Source of the DNA: Cliona cf. orientalis | Taxonomy: Eukaryota; Porifera; Demospongiae; Clionaida; Clionaidae | Reading direction: 5' to 3' | Length of the DNA: 64,000 nucleotides | NCBI GenBank assembly: GCA_963930775.1 | Contig: OZ005700.1 | Location: 7,884,609 to 7,948,608 of the forward strand | Notes under the pieces: model-generated | Told to the model about the DNA's origin: nothing | The model's database searches: none | Seen by the model: only the letters and a program-made list of their open reading frames with translations | In this document: piece by piece, positions 43,301 to 56,400 of the stretch | Position numbering within the stretch: position 1 is the first letter of the stretch | How the letters are laid out: each line of letters starts with the position of its first letter | Position numbers and translations under genes: made by a program

Positions 43301-46300
43301 CTTAGTCAAGACATGCAATCGAGCAGCAGTAATAATTATTGTTATGTTATGCAAGCAGACATTATCAATGGCTGCAGTCTGCTCACCAATCTAAACACCC
43401 ACCTAACTCTTACACGGTGTTTTGTTAAGACCAGTGTGGCAAATTTAAACCCAATCAGAGCGGCATTGTTTTCATAAGAGCATCACTCACTTGCTCGTTA
43501 ACTCACTCACGCAACTCACTCACAGAAACGACTGGGGTGGCTTGTGGGGATTTGTAAACAATTTGGTTCAGCACTGTTTAACCTAATTATGTTACAAAAC
43601 ATCAAGGCACTCTGTGCAATAGTGAGTTGTAATCATAACAGGCTAAACCTCAGTACACAATTACTACTACATACGGACCTACAATGGACAGTATGGAAAC
43701 CACTATGTACTCTGGTATGTCCAGTACACTTTACTACATGCAAGTGTGTATATACAAGCACAAAAGAAACACAATAGCTTGGTCTGATCTAAGCCTCCTC
43801 AATACGCAACCCAGCAAGCTTGCACTAGTAGTACTGCTACTACTTACGTAGTCTAAGAGTGTCAGCGTTAGTAAACATTGCTTACACCAGTATCCTCTTT
43901 CCGGCTGCAATTTGCTGCTAATTGAATTAGCAACTGGGATACATTCCTCTGGGTAAGTAGTCGAGCACTCCAACTGGTTTGTCTCTGTCTAACCTTGTAC
44001 AAAGACATGGCCAGAAACCACCAAAAAGCCCCAGAGACAGATAGCCTAATGGAGCTGTCCTCTGAGAACATGTGTCGCTAACACATCTTCAAAGCGAGCT
44101 GTCTTCCCAAGAGCATCATTCACAGATGGCCTCGACAGTAAATTCCGCATCGACGTAACTTCGTGTAGCTCACAAAATGCATGTATGTAGGTATGACTGA
44201 GTGAGTGAGAGTACCGCCACTGCCGCTGCATGTGTACACATGTACATATGTATGTATGTACGTACGGGAGGGAGGATACATTATCGGACAAAGGAAAAAG
44301 GGATTATTAAGAGACGGCGGATAAGTAATAGAGAGAGCGACAGGCCAACGTAGTTTTGGTCGAGGAATGCCCATGTGTGGGGTGCGCTGGAAAGGTACAC
44401 GAAAAGGCTGCAGTCTTTTCTATTGACACCTGGTGTTCCCACTCACCCACATGCTTTGGTCTTGTACGATTAATTGGGTTAAGTCTCCCGAGAGAGAGGA
44501 ATCACAGATCACATAGGAATTGTACCATCGTTCGTGCCGATCTCACTGGCTGCCTCGATCAGTTCCTGGCTACCAGACTCAACTGGGGTTTGCTTAATCG
44601 TCAAGAAATATGCTTTTGCAATGCACTCTTGGATGTGTGTGTGAGTGCGTGTAGCTATCTGTATGTATGCAAGCTGAGGGCAACAGATCACAAGTGCCTA
44701 ATTAATAGGACAATTCGGTAAATAATTAGTTCAGCTACAATGATCCGTTAGTACTTACGGTATTAATGTGACACTTGAGGGCAATTAAATCTCCATTAGT
44801 TGCCGCTGCGAAAAGAATAGGCACTCATCAACGCTACAAAATGATGGCACACTGGCAGTCATATGTTCAGTCGTGTTAGACAGATAATTTATCATATAAT
44901 CAGATGATAGAGGAATGCACACGCATCATCCATATGCACGCGTGCTGTGTGAGAGAGATTGATTGATTGATAAACAGTGCTGCCGTACATTGATGCACGC
45001 AAGACGATTCACTGCATTCTATGGATTGATGCAGTTATGCATTAGTTAATGGAACTACATGCACCCAACTATTCTAGACGACAAGCACTATAGAAACATC
45101 ACTATTGAGCTATGTTTACTTCTCTAAAACGCTCTGAAGGGCTGTACATCATATTGCTGTCAGAGTAATAGAAAAAGCACAGAAACTGTAAAAGTGAGCC
45201 TGCTCTTAAACGAAAACACTTGGTCTTAGTTTATCAAACATGTGTTCAAGGTGTCCTGGTTGAAGATATCTGACCACGATGATGGAAACTAGCTTCCATC
45301 ATGATTGGTTATGGTTTAAAATTAATGTAGAGCATTAGGAGTAGAGGCATGGACCCACAGACTGCTCACACCACAAGCGTTGGGGAGTATACCTGTTCAA
45401 TCTGTTTGTCTGCCTGTTTTGTTCTGTAACCATAACAACGGGAGTGCTAGTGGACGAACAAAGCTACGCGGAAAAGTGCAGCGCAGCGATTTGTACCGCA
45501 ACCCGATCTGGGGCAACAAAGTCACCACAAAGTTGCAACCACACTAGCTGTTCAGCAGTGCAGAATGGCAGCTAGCCTGGCCCTGCACCCCAGCAGTGGG
45601 ATGTTATCAAAACACTACTAGCAGCCGGCCCTTTGATGCAGCCGTGGGATATGCCCGCTTATTAGTCAACTTGTACGCTCACATATGCACCTGCTGCTAT
45701 AGGGTTAAAATTACTGCCCGCCACTAGTAAGTATGTATATTGCTGCGGCCAAAAGTATGCGTGCAGAGTATATTATTATATACAGCGAGCGAGGTGTAGT
45801 AGAGTGTGCGTATGTTTGGGGGGAATACGATGTAAGGAAGAGTATGTGTGTGTATGTATGGGATGAGAAGGGGAGGAGGGTTGATTATTATCGGCAGTTG
45901 TGGTGTGGAAAAAGAAACGCAGCTTCGTTTAATGAAGTATCGGTGAATAGTGTTTGAGATACGTGCATATGTGTGTCTGTATGCAAATGTGTATGCACGT
46001 GCATGGAATATTATGGTTATGTTCTGTTATGCAAATAGTCGATCAATTCGAGATCAGAGATTACATATTTCAAGGTACAAAAAGGTTAGTTATTTCCCTC
46101 CTTTTGTTTGGTTCTATTTGGAAGCAAGCATGCATAGCACCAATATAATTCACTAGTATAACAATAATCTCCATAGCGGGGGGAGGGGAGGGAGGTACTG
46201 GAATGGAATCAGGTATGCAGGGGCAACTGACTAATGCTTTTAAGCTTGAGAATTCTGGTACTCTCATCGTCCACGGTCCAGTGGAAGTCGTGGGGGAACC

Positions 46301-48401
46301 CACGGAGTGAATCCGTTTGATGCTCATAATTGATCAAAGGGCACTGTTTACCAAATCAGCTCCCCTACCGTACCATCCTACACAGTGGGATGGGTGAATG
46401 CTCAATACATAGCACAGCACGGTGCGGTAAGCTAGCAAGGGCTATGGCAGTTACCCTAACCTACCATACTATACTACTTGCTGCATGAGTAGAGTTGGGG
46501 GAAGAAATTCCATCACCTTAGCTATAGGTTTCTCCTTTTTTACTTCAAACTTAAAGTAATATTATGGCTTGTGTCCAGCTGATTGGTTTAGCTGCACCTT
46601 GACAGTTCCCCTGAGGACATCAGTTAAGCTTTTGGCTCTTTAGTCAAACAAATTATCCCTACACTGAAGGACGCACCTAGTCACTTAGAGAGAAGTAGCC
46701 ACAGACAGTCTACGCTCTAAGAGAAAGAAGTTGTTGCAACATGGAAAGGGGAGGGTGTAATGCAATTACTGTACAGACTTAAACAATGAATTCCTGGTCG
46801 GTTCTCTCATGATTCTTTATCCCTATTAGTCTTATTCTGTATTATTTCTCCTGCGCATATAATGATGCATGGACCAAGGATAGTTATTTAAAGACAGGTT
46901 GGATTACAGCCTTAGGCATTTCACATAATATTATTATTCTTTAGTCGCACAGGATGGCCGATCAGCAGAAAAAGAAGTTCAGTACATAATATAAATTGAT
47001 GAACATTTCTTGCATACTTGATGGAGTTCAATCATTCCACACAAGACACAATGTCACGATTGTACTCACCGCCCTAATAGTCCCGTCATGGCTAGGCTAG
47101 CCATAATGCCGCTAGCATGGGTAAACTATAGGCTGCATGAAGCCCTAAAAACCGTCAGATCAGGCACAGCATAACAGGCAATCATATGATCCCCGAATAT
47201 CACATGCCGTTTGCTCTCTGTAAGATGTGCACGGATTGCCGTTACTACCGTATGGTACCGTTGTTGAACAAACAACAAATAAAACAACATGGCCCGAAAG
47301 GTCGTAAACCAAGAATGCGGCGAGGATTAGCGATAGATTTGCTCGACCACAGCCAACATGTCGCTGATTAAGAGATGAAAGAGAAAGATATTAGGGAAGC
47401 CCTCTCACCACTCTGTTTACCAGCTGCGTAACTCTGACCACAAAGAAGGAGACCTTTCATATTTATATAGTATGACTTAGAAGTGAACACAGGGTTCAAA
47501 CGGCATGCTGTCCGTTGTACAAACTAGGCAAAAGAATGGAGCAGCTAGCTATAGGGAAATTAGGCTTTTATGACCACTTTACACATACCAAATTTGAAAA
47601 GGTAGGTAATTATTGTAACGTGCAAGTACCACGTATGTGTAGGTCTAATGGAACCTGCACTATAATATAAATGTCTTGTATTCAGCTTTAAAAAGTGTAT
47701 GTGTAAATTGTGCTCCACTATTGCTCATCCTACGCTGTATTTCATGAGTGTGGGTGGAGAGATGGATGCATAAAAATTGTACAATAAATCGATACTACAT
47801 GCCTGTAAGTACGTATGTACACATATGTATGTATGCGTATAATATACATGTACATAACAAAGGGGCTTGAAAGTGTATGTACGGTTACGAACGAGGTATT
47901 TTGTAGCCGGCAATCTGGATGCGGTCACGGGCTGGTATGCATGATCAAAGGACGGCAGCTGAGGAATCGCAGGTATGTCTGCAATGGACCGTACCATTGA
48001 GCATGATGATATCAGATTGCTCATTTGGTTAGCATGTGTATGTGACAAAACAGTCTCCCTCTGTCCCTCCCCTCCCTCCCTAGCTAACATGTACATATAT
48101 AGAATAGCCTGAAGCATAGGTGTATATATTACATTATATTTAATAAGCATGGTATGCCGGGTTTATGGTAAAGGGTCATTAGTTCGCTACAATAGTACGA
48201 GTACAATTTAGCAATGTTCTTATCCAAACACTTGTGAGTAATGCAATTAATGTGCTTGCAAAACAAATTAATCTGCTAAGAGGTTTACACGGCATTCGGG
48301 GCATACTTCTGGTCAGCCGGCAGACATAACAAACCTTAATTGAATTAAAAAGAACACACGAAAATAAGAAAGACGTACAAATTAATAAATGGAGGTGCAG
48401 T
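37330..48401. other. Gene-poor region downstream of Msx
   Basis: About 11 kb with no exon I can support. The first 300 bp include the probable Msx 3' UTR. The remainder is AT-rich unique-looking sequence with short microsatellites. Open frames reach at most 141 codons and show no domain. With the 3.7-kb Msx intron it could be the Msx regulatory landscape (inference). Confidence 0.55.
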
Positions 48402-50757
48402 CTACTGTCCTGTATGAATGCTCCTAATCAAATCAACTGGCGAACGAAACTGCACCACCTTCTCCAGTCCAAAGTGAATTTTTGCAAGCTTTGCCTGAGC
48501 GATGCTGCACAGCCGGGGAGGTTGGAGCTGGACATGGGAACCTAGTTCGTAGACGAGTGTTTTAGCCCGTTCCTGGAATTCCGGATCCACATACCAGGGC
48601 AAGGCAATGACGTAATCAAGTAGCCCCTCCTTAATGAGAACATCGCATGTGCATTTTCGACCTACCTTACTGTGGAGAAAAAATAGAATCATGTTCACAC
48701 TAGTACCAAGCAGCGCTCTGAAATTGGGATATCTGTTCGAAATTACTGCTGTACGGTGTAATAACTGGTGATCTGGCTGGTAGAACAGCTTAACATAAGG
48801 CAGCAGGGTGGACCAGATGCAAGACTGCTCTTCGTCGTACTTTGTGATTGTGCTGGGGTGAGTCTCAGAGAGAAACTGGTTCATGTTGCTCAGAATGACA
48901 TCAATGAAGGACGGAGGAATTAGGTGAGGCGATGTGAGAACTAGCTGGGCAAACTCAACGAGAATTGTACACCTGCAAGCCATCGGCTGGTATGAGGAGT
49001 TGAATCCTTCCCATTATGCACAATACTATTATAATCTTACCGGCACGTATAATATACTTACTTGTACTATTGAAAGAGTGCCCTTAACATAATAATGCTG
49101 CAATTAATGAATCATGCAGTTGTCATAGTAAAGTATCAACGGCTACTTATATTGCAACTTCTTCAGATTTTTGAAAGCACAAGGGCACTTAATCAAATAC
49201 AACGATGTCATATAGTATTCTCCTTTTATACATCCTCAATAATAGTACATGCAAAGATACTCCCTCACAAGTCTAATCTCTGACATCACTCACTTTGATC
49301 TACGTTAGCCTTTACTTCTTACCTGAGTACAAAGATATTGAGTCTATCTGCTTCTTCGGTGGCAGTCAAATCAACGTTGGTTCTCATCTGGTACACCTCT
49401 AGGGGACCCTTTACCACATCCGGTCGGGTCAAATACTCATGGGTGTCGCTGTTGTGAGCCAGGAGGAGAAATGTCTCAGCGACCACTAAGGCAACGTCAA
49501 TTTTAAACTGTTCCGAGAGTGAGATGGAGAGCAGCTGGTCCAGGACACATGGAGCAGAGGAGATCTTAAGCTGACACTCCGGAAGTTCAGCTAGACTGGA
49601 AAAGACATAAAGAAACTAACATTACATCGATCTGGGATACCACAAAGCAACATTTTTATGTGTGTGCTGTTTTTTTTATTTATGAGAATTATGTGAGTCA
49701 AGAGGCTGTTGCATAATTTTTTTTAATACACCATAATATATTGCAATGATAAGCATGAAAATTTTATCTTACTTGCATATGATGTAGGTAGCAATGCTGA
49801 TCATTTGTAGTAATGTATCAGTATTGTACAAGCACATCTCTTCATCACTGCCAGTATCCTTCACAACCTCGCCCCTGACAACCACCTTCCTTAGCAACGA
49901 CCTGAACACCATGTCAAGAATGTTGCCGTGTTGAAACAGTTGTCTCCTCATCTGCAGAGTCTCTCCAAACCCCATAATAACCTCGATCGTGCAGCATTCT
50001 ATCAGCTTGAAGGTTGGTGGCATATGGATATTCCATTCACGCGACGATACCTCCCTATATATAAAAGTTTAATAAATTGGGGATTTTCTCCAGAGGGGGA
50101 ATGTCTAGTACTAGTACTGAAACTGATGGCAAAAATATCCTGGCATCATTTATCCTCATACCTGTATAATTCAATGACAGCTTGCAGTCCACCCATTGCT
50201 TCAAAGTAGAGCTTATTTACATAGCATTTTGGATCCAGCCACCGAAATGACTTATGCAATAAGGTAGGGTACTCTGCTTCAAAGCAGCCCGTCTTGATAA
50301 TGTCATCTGTCTTAACTCCACCCTCTGCTGTCAAGTGTTCTATTCGTATGGCAGCTGTTACGTTCTTGAGCCACTCGATGACTTCTCTGATGAGCTGGCA
50401 GTCTGCCTCGCAGAGGTAGGAGACGGTGAGGGTGTCTCCACTTCTGATTCTCCTCTCCAGTAGGCTGTCTCCATCAGAGAGGGGGGCTAGCTGGTAGGAC
50501 ACAGATTGGACACAAACGGGAATCGAGAAGTTGGACTCGATGGCTTGCTTCAGTTCCAGAGTGGAGCTGGGGAAGGAGCTCAGTGAGAGAACCTTGCTAT
50601 CTGTAGACTTACGAGAAGTGCAGTTCAATTGGAGATGGAACACTGTACTGTCCCCATCAGCTGGGCTGTATGTGTATATAGCCAAGAAAGAGATAGGATA
50701 CACACACTGAATTGATAGCTAAGTTTGAATATTCATCATGTACCTCTCCTCCATCAT
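48402..50757 (-). CDS. Ubiquitin-like plus helical-repeat protein A, 547 aa, five exons
   Basis: Exons: 50757-50744 (14 nt), 50665-50162, 50054-49773, 49595-49323, 48972-48402. All introns are phase 2. The tiny first exon encodes MMEE and is supported by its match to the start of paralogue B. Residues about 10-90 form a ubiquitin-like beta-grasp domain: FHLQLNCTSRKSTD, TLELKQAIESNFSIPV, then IRSGDTLTVSYLCEADCQLI. The rest is helical, with armadillo-like blocks such as VNKLYFEAMGGLQAVIELY, RSLLRKVVV, LAELPECQLKISSAPCVLDQ and PPRLCSIAQAKLAKIHFGLE. I do not recognise the family. The architecture suggests a cytosolic scaffold or adaptor in ubiquitin-type signalling (inference). It is 64% of a head-to-tail tandem with paralogue B in the sense that B lies immediately upstream, 193 bp away, on the same strand. 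Confidence 0.85.
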
Positions 50758-50923
50758 GAAGAACAATACAGTACACTTAACTTAATTCTTATTGGAGCAC
50801 AGCAAAGCCAGCCCCGCCCACAACACAAACAGGGGTCATGATTAGGTCAAAATAAATGTCATACACCATAATTATACCACAACATCATCAACACGTACAA
50901 CTACGTATGTGGAGGGTTAAAAG

Positions 50924-50929
50924 TTTATT
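50924..50929 (-). terminator. Polyadenylation signal of Ubl-helical gene B
   Basis: AATAAA on the minus strand 22 bp after the stop of gene B, which leaves room for a short promoter for gene A. Confidence 0.55.
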
Positions 50930-50950
50930 GAAAAAAAAACCACTATTAAA

Positions 50951-53271
50951 TTATACAGCGATATTTTGATACACACTTCGAATGAGGTCTACAGGTGAGT
51001 CGCTTGCTACTACACTTTCGAGTCCAAAGTGCATCTTGGCGAGCTTGGCTTGCACTATGCTGCACAGTCTGGGAGGCTGCAGTCTCATGTGCCCACCCAG
51101 TTCTGACACCACTGATTCAGCTGATTCCTTTGATTCTACAGATACATGCCACGGCAGTGCAGTGATGTAATCCACCAGGCCCTCTTTGACGAGAATATCA
51201 CAAGAGTACTGTCGGTTCATTTTGCTGTGAAGGAAGAAGAGAATCATACGCTCACTGCTACGCTGTAACTCTTGCATTTGCCGATCATGATCAGAGACAA
51301 TCATTCCAGGATTCTGTGGTTGAGGAAGATAAAAGAGTTTGATGTAAGGGAGCAGTGTGGCCCAAACACACTCCTGCTCTTGCTCGTAGATTCTGATTAC
51401 GTCTGGCTGAGTTTCGGAGAGAAATTTGTTCATCTGATTGAGTACGGTGTCAATGAATTGAGAGGGCACTAGGTGGGGTGATGCTAGAGCAAGTTGAGCA
51501 AAGATCAGAAACGTGAAGCACCTGCAATTATTATAGAACAGGAAAAAAATTCCTAATAACTACTCAAAATTAGTATAGGTAATAGTGAGGTTGTATGTTG
51601 AATTTGGGTAAAATAGCACTCTGAAATAGGTATTTGGTTCAAAAATTGTACGAGCGATAGCGAGTACAATTTGATGAACCAAATGCCTATTTCAGAGTGC
51701 TATTTATCCAAATTCAACATACAACCTCACTATCACAGGCTAATAGTATACATACACAAAGTCAGATAGGTATTTCAACTCAGAAGGGTATTTCAAACTC
51801 AGGTGCCTATTTCACTTGTAATTGGTATACAAGATTTGTACACATCAAAGTACAAGTATACTATTAATGCTATAACAGTTTTGTGAAAATCTCCACCACT
51901 GCTCAAGAAATTACTTAATAATTGCAGAAAGGTACACTATTGATGCAATGAGTGAGCATTATTGTACTCACTTTAAAGCAGCCACTATTCTCTGATCCTT
52001 GGCACTCAGCTGTTTGTCATCGGCACTCTCACACCTGTTCTTATACACCTGCAGAAGGCCCTCCAGGATGCCTGGCCTGCTCAGATACTGGTGAGTGGCG
52101 GTGCAGTGAGCCAGACACACAAATATCTCACTGACAACGACTGATGTGGAACAGTGACAATTCTCTGACATGGAAACACAGATAACCTGCTCCAGCACGT
52201 TTGGATGAGATGCAATTCGAAGCTGACACTCGGGTAGCTCAGAAAAACTGAATAGAGATAATGGTTATTGACATTGTGTGCAATGGGCCATCTCATTATC
52301 CAGACAGGGGTTGGATAACCATGCAGAACATATTCACTGGTAATAATACTCAGTACAGTGGAACCTAGCTAATAACTCATGGGCCATGACTATATTAAAA
52401 TAGAGAGAGGTGGCTGCTGTATGGAGTAAATTTGCTACTTGAAGCTCGAACTATGTGCCCGTAAAGTAAGCATGCATGTACACAGCTGCGTATGAACTTA
52501 CTTGGCAGTTATGTAGACTGCATCTATAAGGACATCCCTCCAAATGCTGTCCTCAAATTCATCATTTCCAGTCTGGCCAAAGCCTTTGACGGTCTCCCCT
52601 GGCTCCAGCACTTTTCTCAGTAGAGACTTCATGGCCATGTCCAGCACACCAGCTTTGAGTGAGATCCTTCTAAGGGGGAAAATCTCGCCAAAATTTCCAA
52701 TGGATTGGATAGAAAAGCTTTCCATGTATTTCTGGAGTGGTCGCATGCTAGGCCAATCACGACCAACGAGCTCACTGTAGAGTTCAACTAGCGCTGTCAG
52801 TCCACCTTCTGTTTCAAAGTAGAGCTTGTTCACAAAAGCCTTCGGACTAAGCCAGTCGAACACTTGGATAGGTAAGGTTACGTGATAGCTGGAGTTGATA
52901 CCACTCCAAATTAGTTGGTCTGTGTGGAGTTGGTTTGCCTCAACTCCATTCTCACACTGTATTGCAGTCACCACACGCCGAATCCACGAGATGATCTCCC
53001 TGATGAGCTGGCAGTCTGCCTCGCAGAGGTAGGAGATGGAAAGAGTGTCTCCACTTCTGATTCTCCTCTCCAATAGGCTGTCTCCGTCAGAGAGGGGGGC
53101 TAGCTGGTATGACACAGATTGGACACAAACAGGAATCGAGAATCTGGACTCGATGGCTTGCTTCAGTTCCAGAGTGGAGCTGGGGAAGGAGCTTAGTGAG
53201 AGAACCTTGCTGTCTGTAGACTTTCGAGAGGTACAATTCAACTGGAGATGAAACGTAGTCTCCTCCATCAT
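50951..53271 (-). CDS. Ubiquitin-like plus helical-repeat protein B, 538 aa, three exons
   Basis: Exons: 53271-52502, 52247-51972, 51521-50951, both introns phase 2. It starts MMEETTFHLQLNC and continues with a ubiquitin-like domain almost identical to that of paralogue A (SLSSFPSSTLELKQAIESRF, YQLAPLSDGDSLLERRIRSG). The helical body is more diverged: FVNKLYFETEGGLTALVELY, KSLLRKVLEPGETVKGFG, FSELPECQLRIASHPNVLEQ and PPRLCSIVQAKLAKMHFGLE. The first exon of B corresponds to exons 1, 2 and 3 of A fused, so two introns differ between the copies. Family not recognised; the function is presumably that of A. The start lies 200 bp from the 3' end of the alpha-kinase gene upstream. Confidence 0.87.
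51582..51733. mobile_element. 152-bp foldback (palindromic) element in an intron of gene B
   Basis: The sequence from ATAGTGAGG to CCTCACTAT is one long imperfect palindrome with arms of about 75 bp and almost no loop. It lies inside the second intron of gene B. No coding capacity. Most likely a foldback-type MITE; no clear target duplication was found. Confidence 0.75.
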
Positions 53272-53471
53272 AGATTATATATTCCCCTCCCCTATGCCTC
53301 CATCGATGATCTCTCGGAAATGTTGCTGAGTCAGCGCTACTTTTAACGAGCCCAACCCACTGATGCGCAATAAATGGAATAATCAGGGGGGGGGCAAAGA
53401 AACATAATAGAAACATCACAATCACGATATAAACCTACAAACCGCAATACTCTAATTATAAAAATTGCTAG

Positions 53472-56400
53472 CTATGGCTGATGTTCTAGCTGCATAGCTC
53501 GACATATATCATTGCATTTGTGCAATTGGAAGAATCTGTGGATTCCTTTCTCGCCGAGGTTGGTGGCGCCATGATGGAGAACGCTGACAGAGTCATGGAT
53601 GACCGGGTCAGTTAGTATCACTCCTGAACCGTCCCTCTTCCCCTGAAGATCGCACACCAGTAACTGCTTCCCAGACGTGATCCAGGTGTAGTGGCTGAAT
53701 GCCTGACATATGACGTTTAGTTCATAGTCTCTGCTCTCCGGAATGCAGGCAAAGCTACTATTGAACTTGGTGTAGTTGCTGCCTCCAACGTATGCTTCGA
53801 ATGTGAAATTGTGCTCTTGTTCGTTAGCAATCCACTGCATCACTCCAACAGTACCAAGCGTAACTTGCTCCACATCCACATTTATGGCACTATTTTGGGT
53901 GAGTACAATGTCATGTATTTCTTCTTTGAATTTAATAAATAACAGGGCAGCAATTGCATGCACATTGGCTGTTTCCAGGCACCTCTTCAAGCAACTGCTT
54001 CTCTCATCGGCCCACTTGGACCTCTTTATCACTAGGTGATGATTCTGGTCTACATCTAGAGCATGGTAGGCTATCCTTTGGGCACCTAGGGCGAACGGTC
54101 GTGGGGCAATTTTGACCGACATTGGTGTCTTGGGATGCTCCAATGTACCGAGTGATCCAGGAGTTGGTGCAGGCATGACCATCACTTGCTGCACTGGTAG
54201 GCTGTCCCAGTGAGGAATGCCTTCATCAATGGTGTACTCATGAAGGTACCTGTCGGAACCGAAAAGAAGGCGTTCAAGTGTGGCACCAATGGAAGTTGTA
54301 ACCAAGTGAAAGATAGTTTCGACAAGATCACTCTCTTGACTAGCATTGAACAGTTGAATGGACAGTTGCTGACTACTTTGTTCCAGCAATGAGGAGTTGA
54401 ATGCCTCGATCATGGCGAGGGTATGGGACTTGTTGATGCATCCAAAATGATAGGCTATCTGCTTGTCAGCCAAACGCTTCATGAGGTCATCTAGCTGAAG
54501 ACCTTCAGGATCACCCTCAGGGTAGTCATCTTTGACGAGTGGATTATGATATTGCAAGCCATGGCACGGAACATCTGCTGAATGAATAAGTACCTACACA
54601 GGAATATGGAATACTACCTTAGGGCTACGATTATTTGCGGGTACAAATATTAGTGGATTTTTGAAATAGTGCGTTTAGCGGGTACTCATTTTAGCGATTT
54701 TCAAAATTAACATTCTATTTATTGGAAAATGTTGAAAATTTTTAATATTCGCAGGTACAAATATTAGCGAAAATTGGATAAATCGCTAATTTCGCTAAAT
54801 TTAGTACCCGCAAACAAAAGTGTCCTTAAGGTAATAGAGAAGCAACATCTTGTACTTCTTTTCAATACTAACCTTTGTTCCAACTTTTTGCCAGCTACAA
54901 CTCAGCACAGTATCCAGTCCTCCAAACACATTCTCCGCCCTGTCCTGTCTTGTACCAGCTGGCAGCACCAAATCATCCACAAAATGATAGAACTTATCCA
55001 GATCACTGAAAAAGACGTTTCAATCCAACTCGCAGCCATTGATAAGATTTAAAAAATTTTCACTTACGTGGTGAAATCGAGGGTACTGATGTGGGTGTAA
55101 GGAGGTTGATCATAGTCAGTGTAGAGCACAAATGCTAAATGAAGCTCCAGGTGGTTGTGATTAGCTCGTAGCTGCTCTCTCCAAGATCGGATGTCCTTAA
55201 TTCTGTTAATCCATGGCCCAGTGGAAACAGTATGATCAACCATGAAACAAATACCGACCTGTATATAGCAAGTAATAGAGAGGAAATACCATAATTATGA
55301 ATCTTATCATCTAGAAGTTCCTCAGATTAATATATCATACAGTTTCGGCAGATCTCAGATTCATGAACATATTATCAATCCTCTCTTGCTTTTCGCTTTC
55401 GTCCTTCTGAAGTTGTGACAGTGTCTTGACTTTTATCTCATCATGCTGATCACGAGATTCATGGCTCATATTATCCAGTGCTGTAGGCGCTGAATTTTCA
55501 CCTGCATGCATGTACAGTAGATATCGCTTTATTGCATGAAACAACAGTGACTTACATTTTGGCTCATTGTTAGCTTCAGGTTTCACATCAGTGGCTTCAG
55601 TCACTAAATTTTCACCTGTACACATGGTTGATAGTACACGTGTAGCATAGATTTTACACACATACAACAGTGACTTGCTTTTTTGCTGAAGTTGTATTTC
55701 CTGTTTCACATCTGCTACTAATTTATCGGCATTACCCGGTCCTATAATACATGGTTGAGATTACGGACAACATTCTGAATGAAGCTATAATATACAAGAA
55801 CAGGAGTGTGTAGTTGTACCTGTACGGAGGTATTTAGCAGCAATTCTGTTGGCTAGTGCTCGATTTTCATGCTCCACGGCCTTCACTAGCGCATGCCAAG
55901 TCGGTGGACCGTACTTCTCAACATTATAATTTTTCCGAAGCCACAGCAGTAAAACTTGAGTAAATGCTTGGGCAAAATCATAAGGAAATTGCTTCTGTAT
56001 GATTTCCAGCTCATGTGGCGGGAGGCCGAGGTGAATCCCAAATTGGTGGTATTTCACTTTGAGGGTGTTGGTTGCGTCATATATATCATGAAAATCATCC
56101 TTCTCAGCTATAAAGGTGATTGATTTTTGTAGCAATGATTGTATGATTAATGATGATAAAACTCACTTAGTACAATGTCACCACTATCTTGGGAACGTAG
56201 TGGCGATGCACCTATATTATTCAAATCAGATATGATTACATATCACTCGGGCCTGAATAATTATGACTATAATAATTATTAGTATAGCAGGATGTATCAA
56301 TCTGAAAATTCAGATTGCCAATGTTTGAACTACTTTACCTGGACTCCGTTTAGCTGATTTGTAACACTTCCTTAAAGGGATAAAGATGACAATAATTATA

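Noticed and set aside
44356-44721. 121-codon plus-strand frame in the desert after Msx
   Set aside because: No domain, opposite-strand frames of similar length overlap it, and no splice-linked exon was found.
46953-46990. Short MADQQKKKF-like start after an AG acceptor
   Set aside because: Followed by a stop within a few codons and no usable donor or partner exon.
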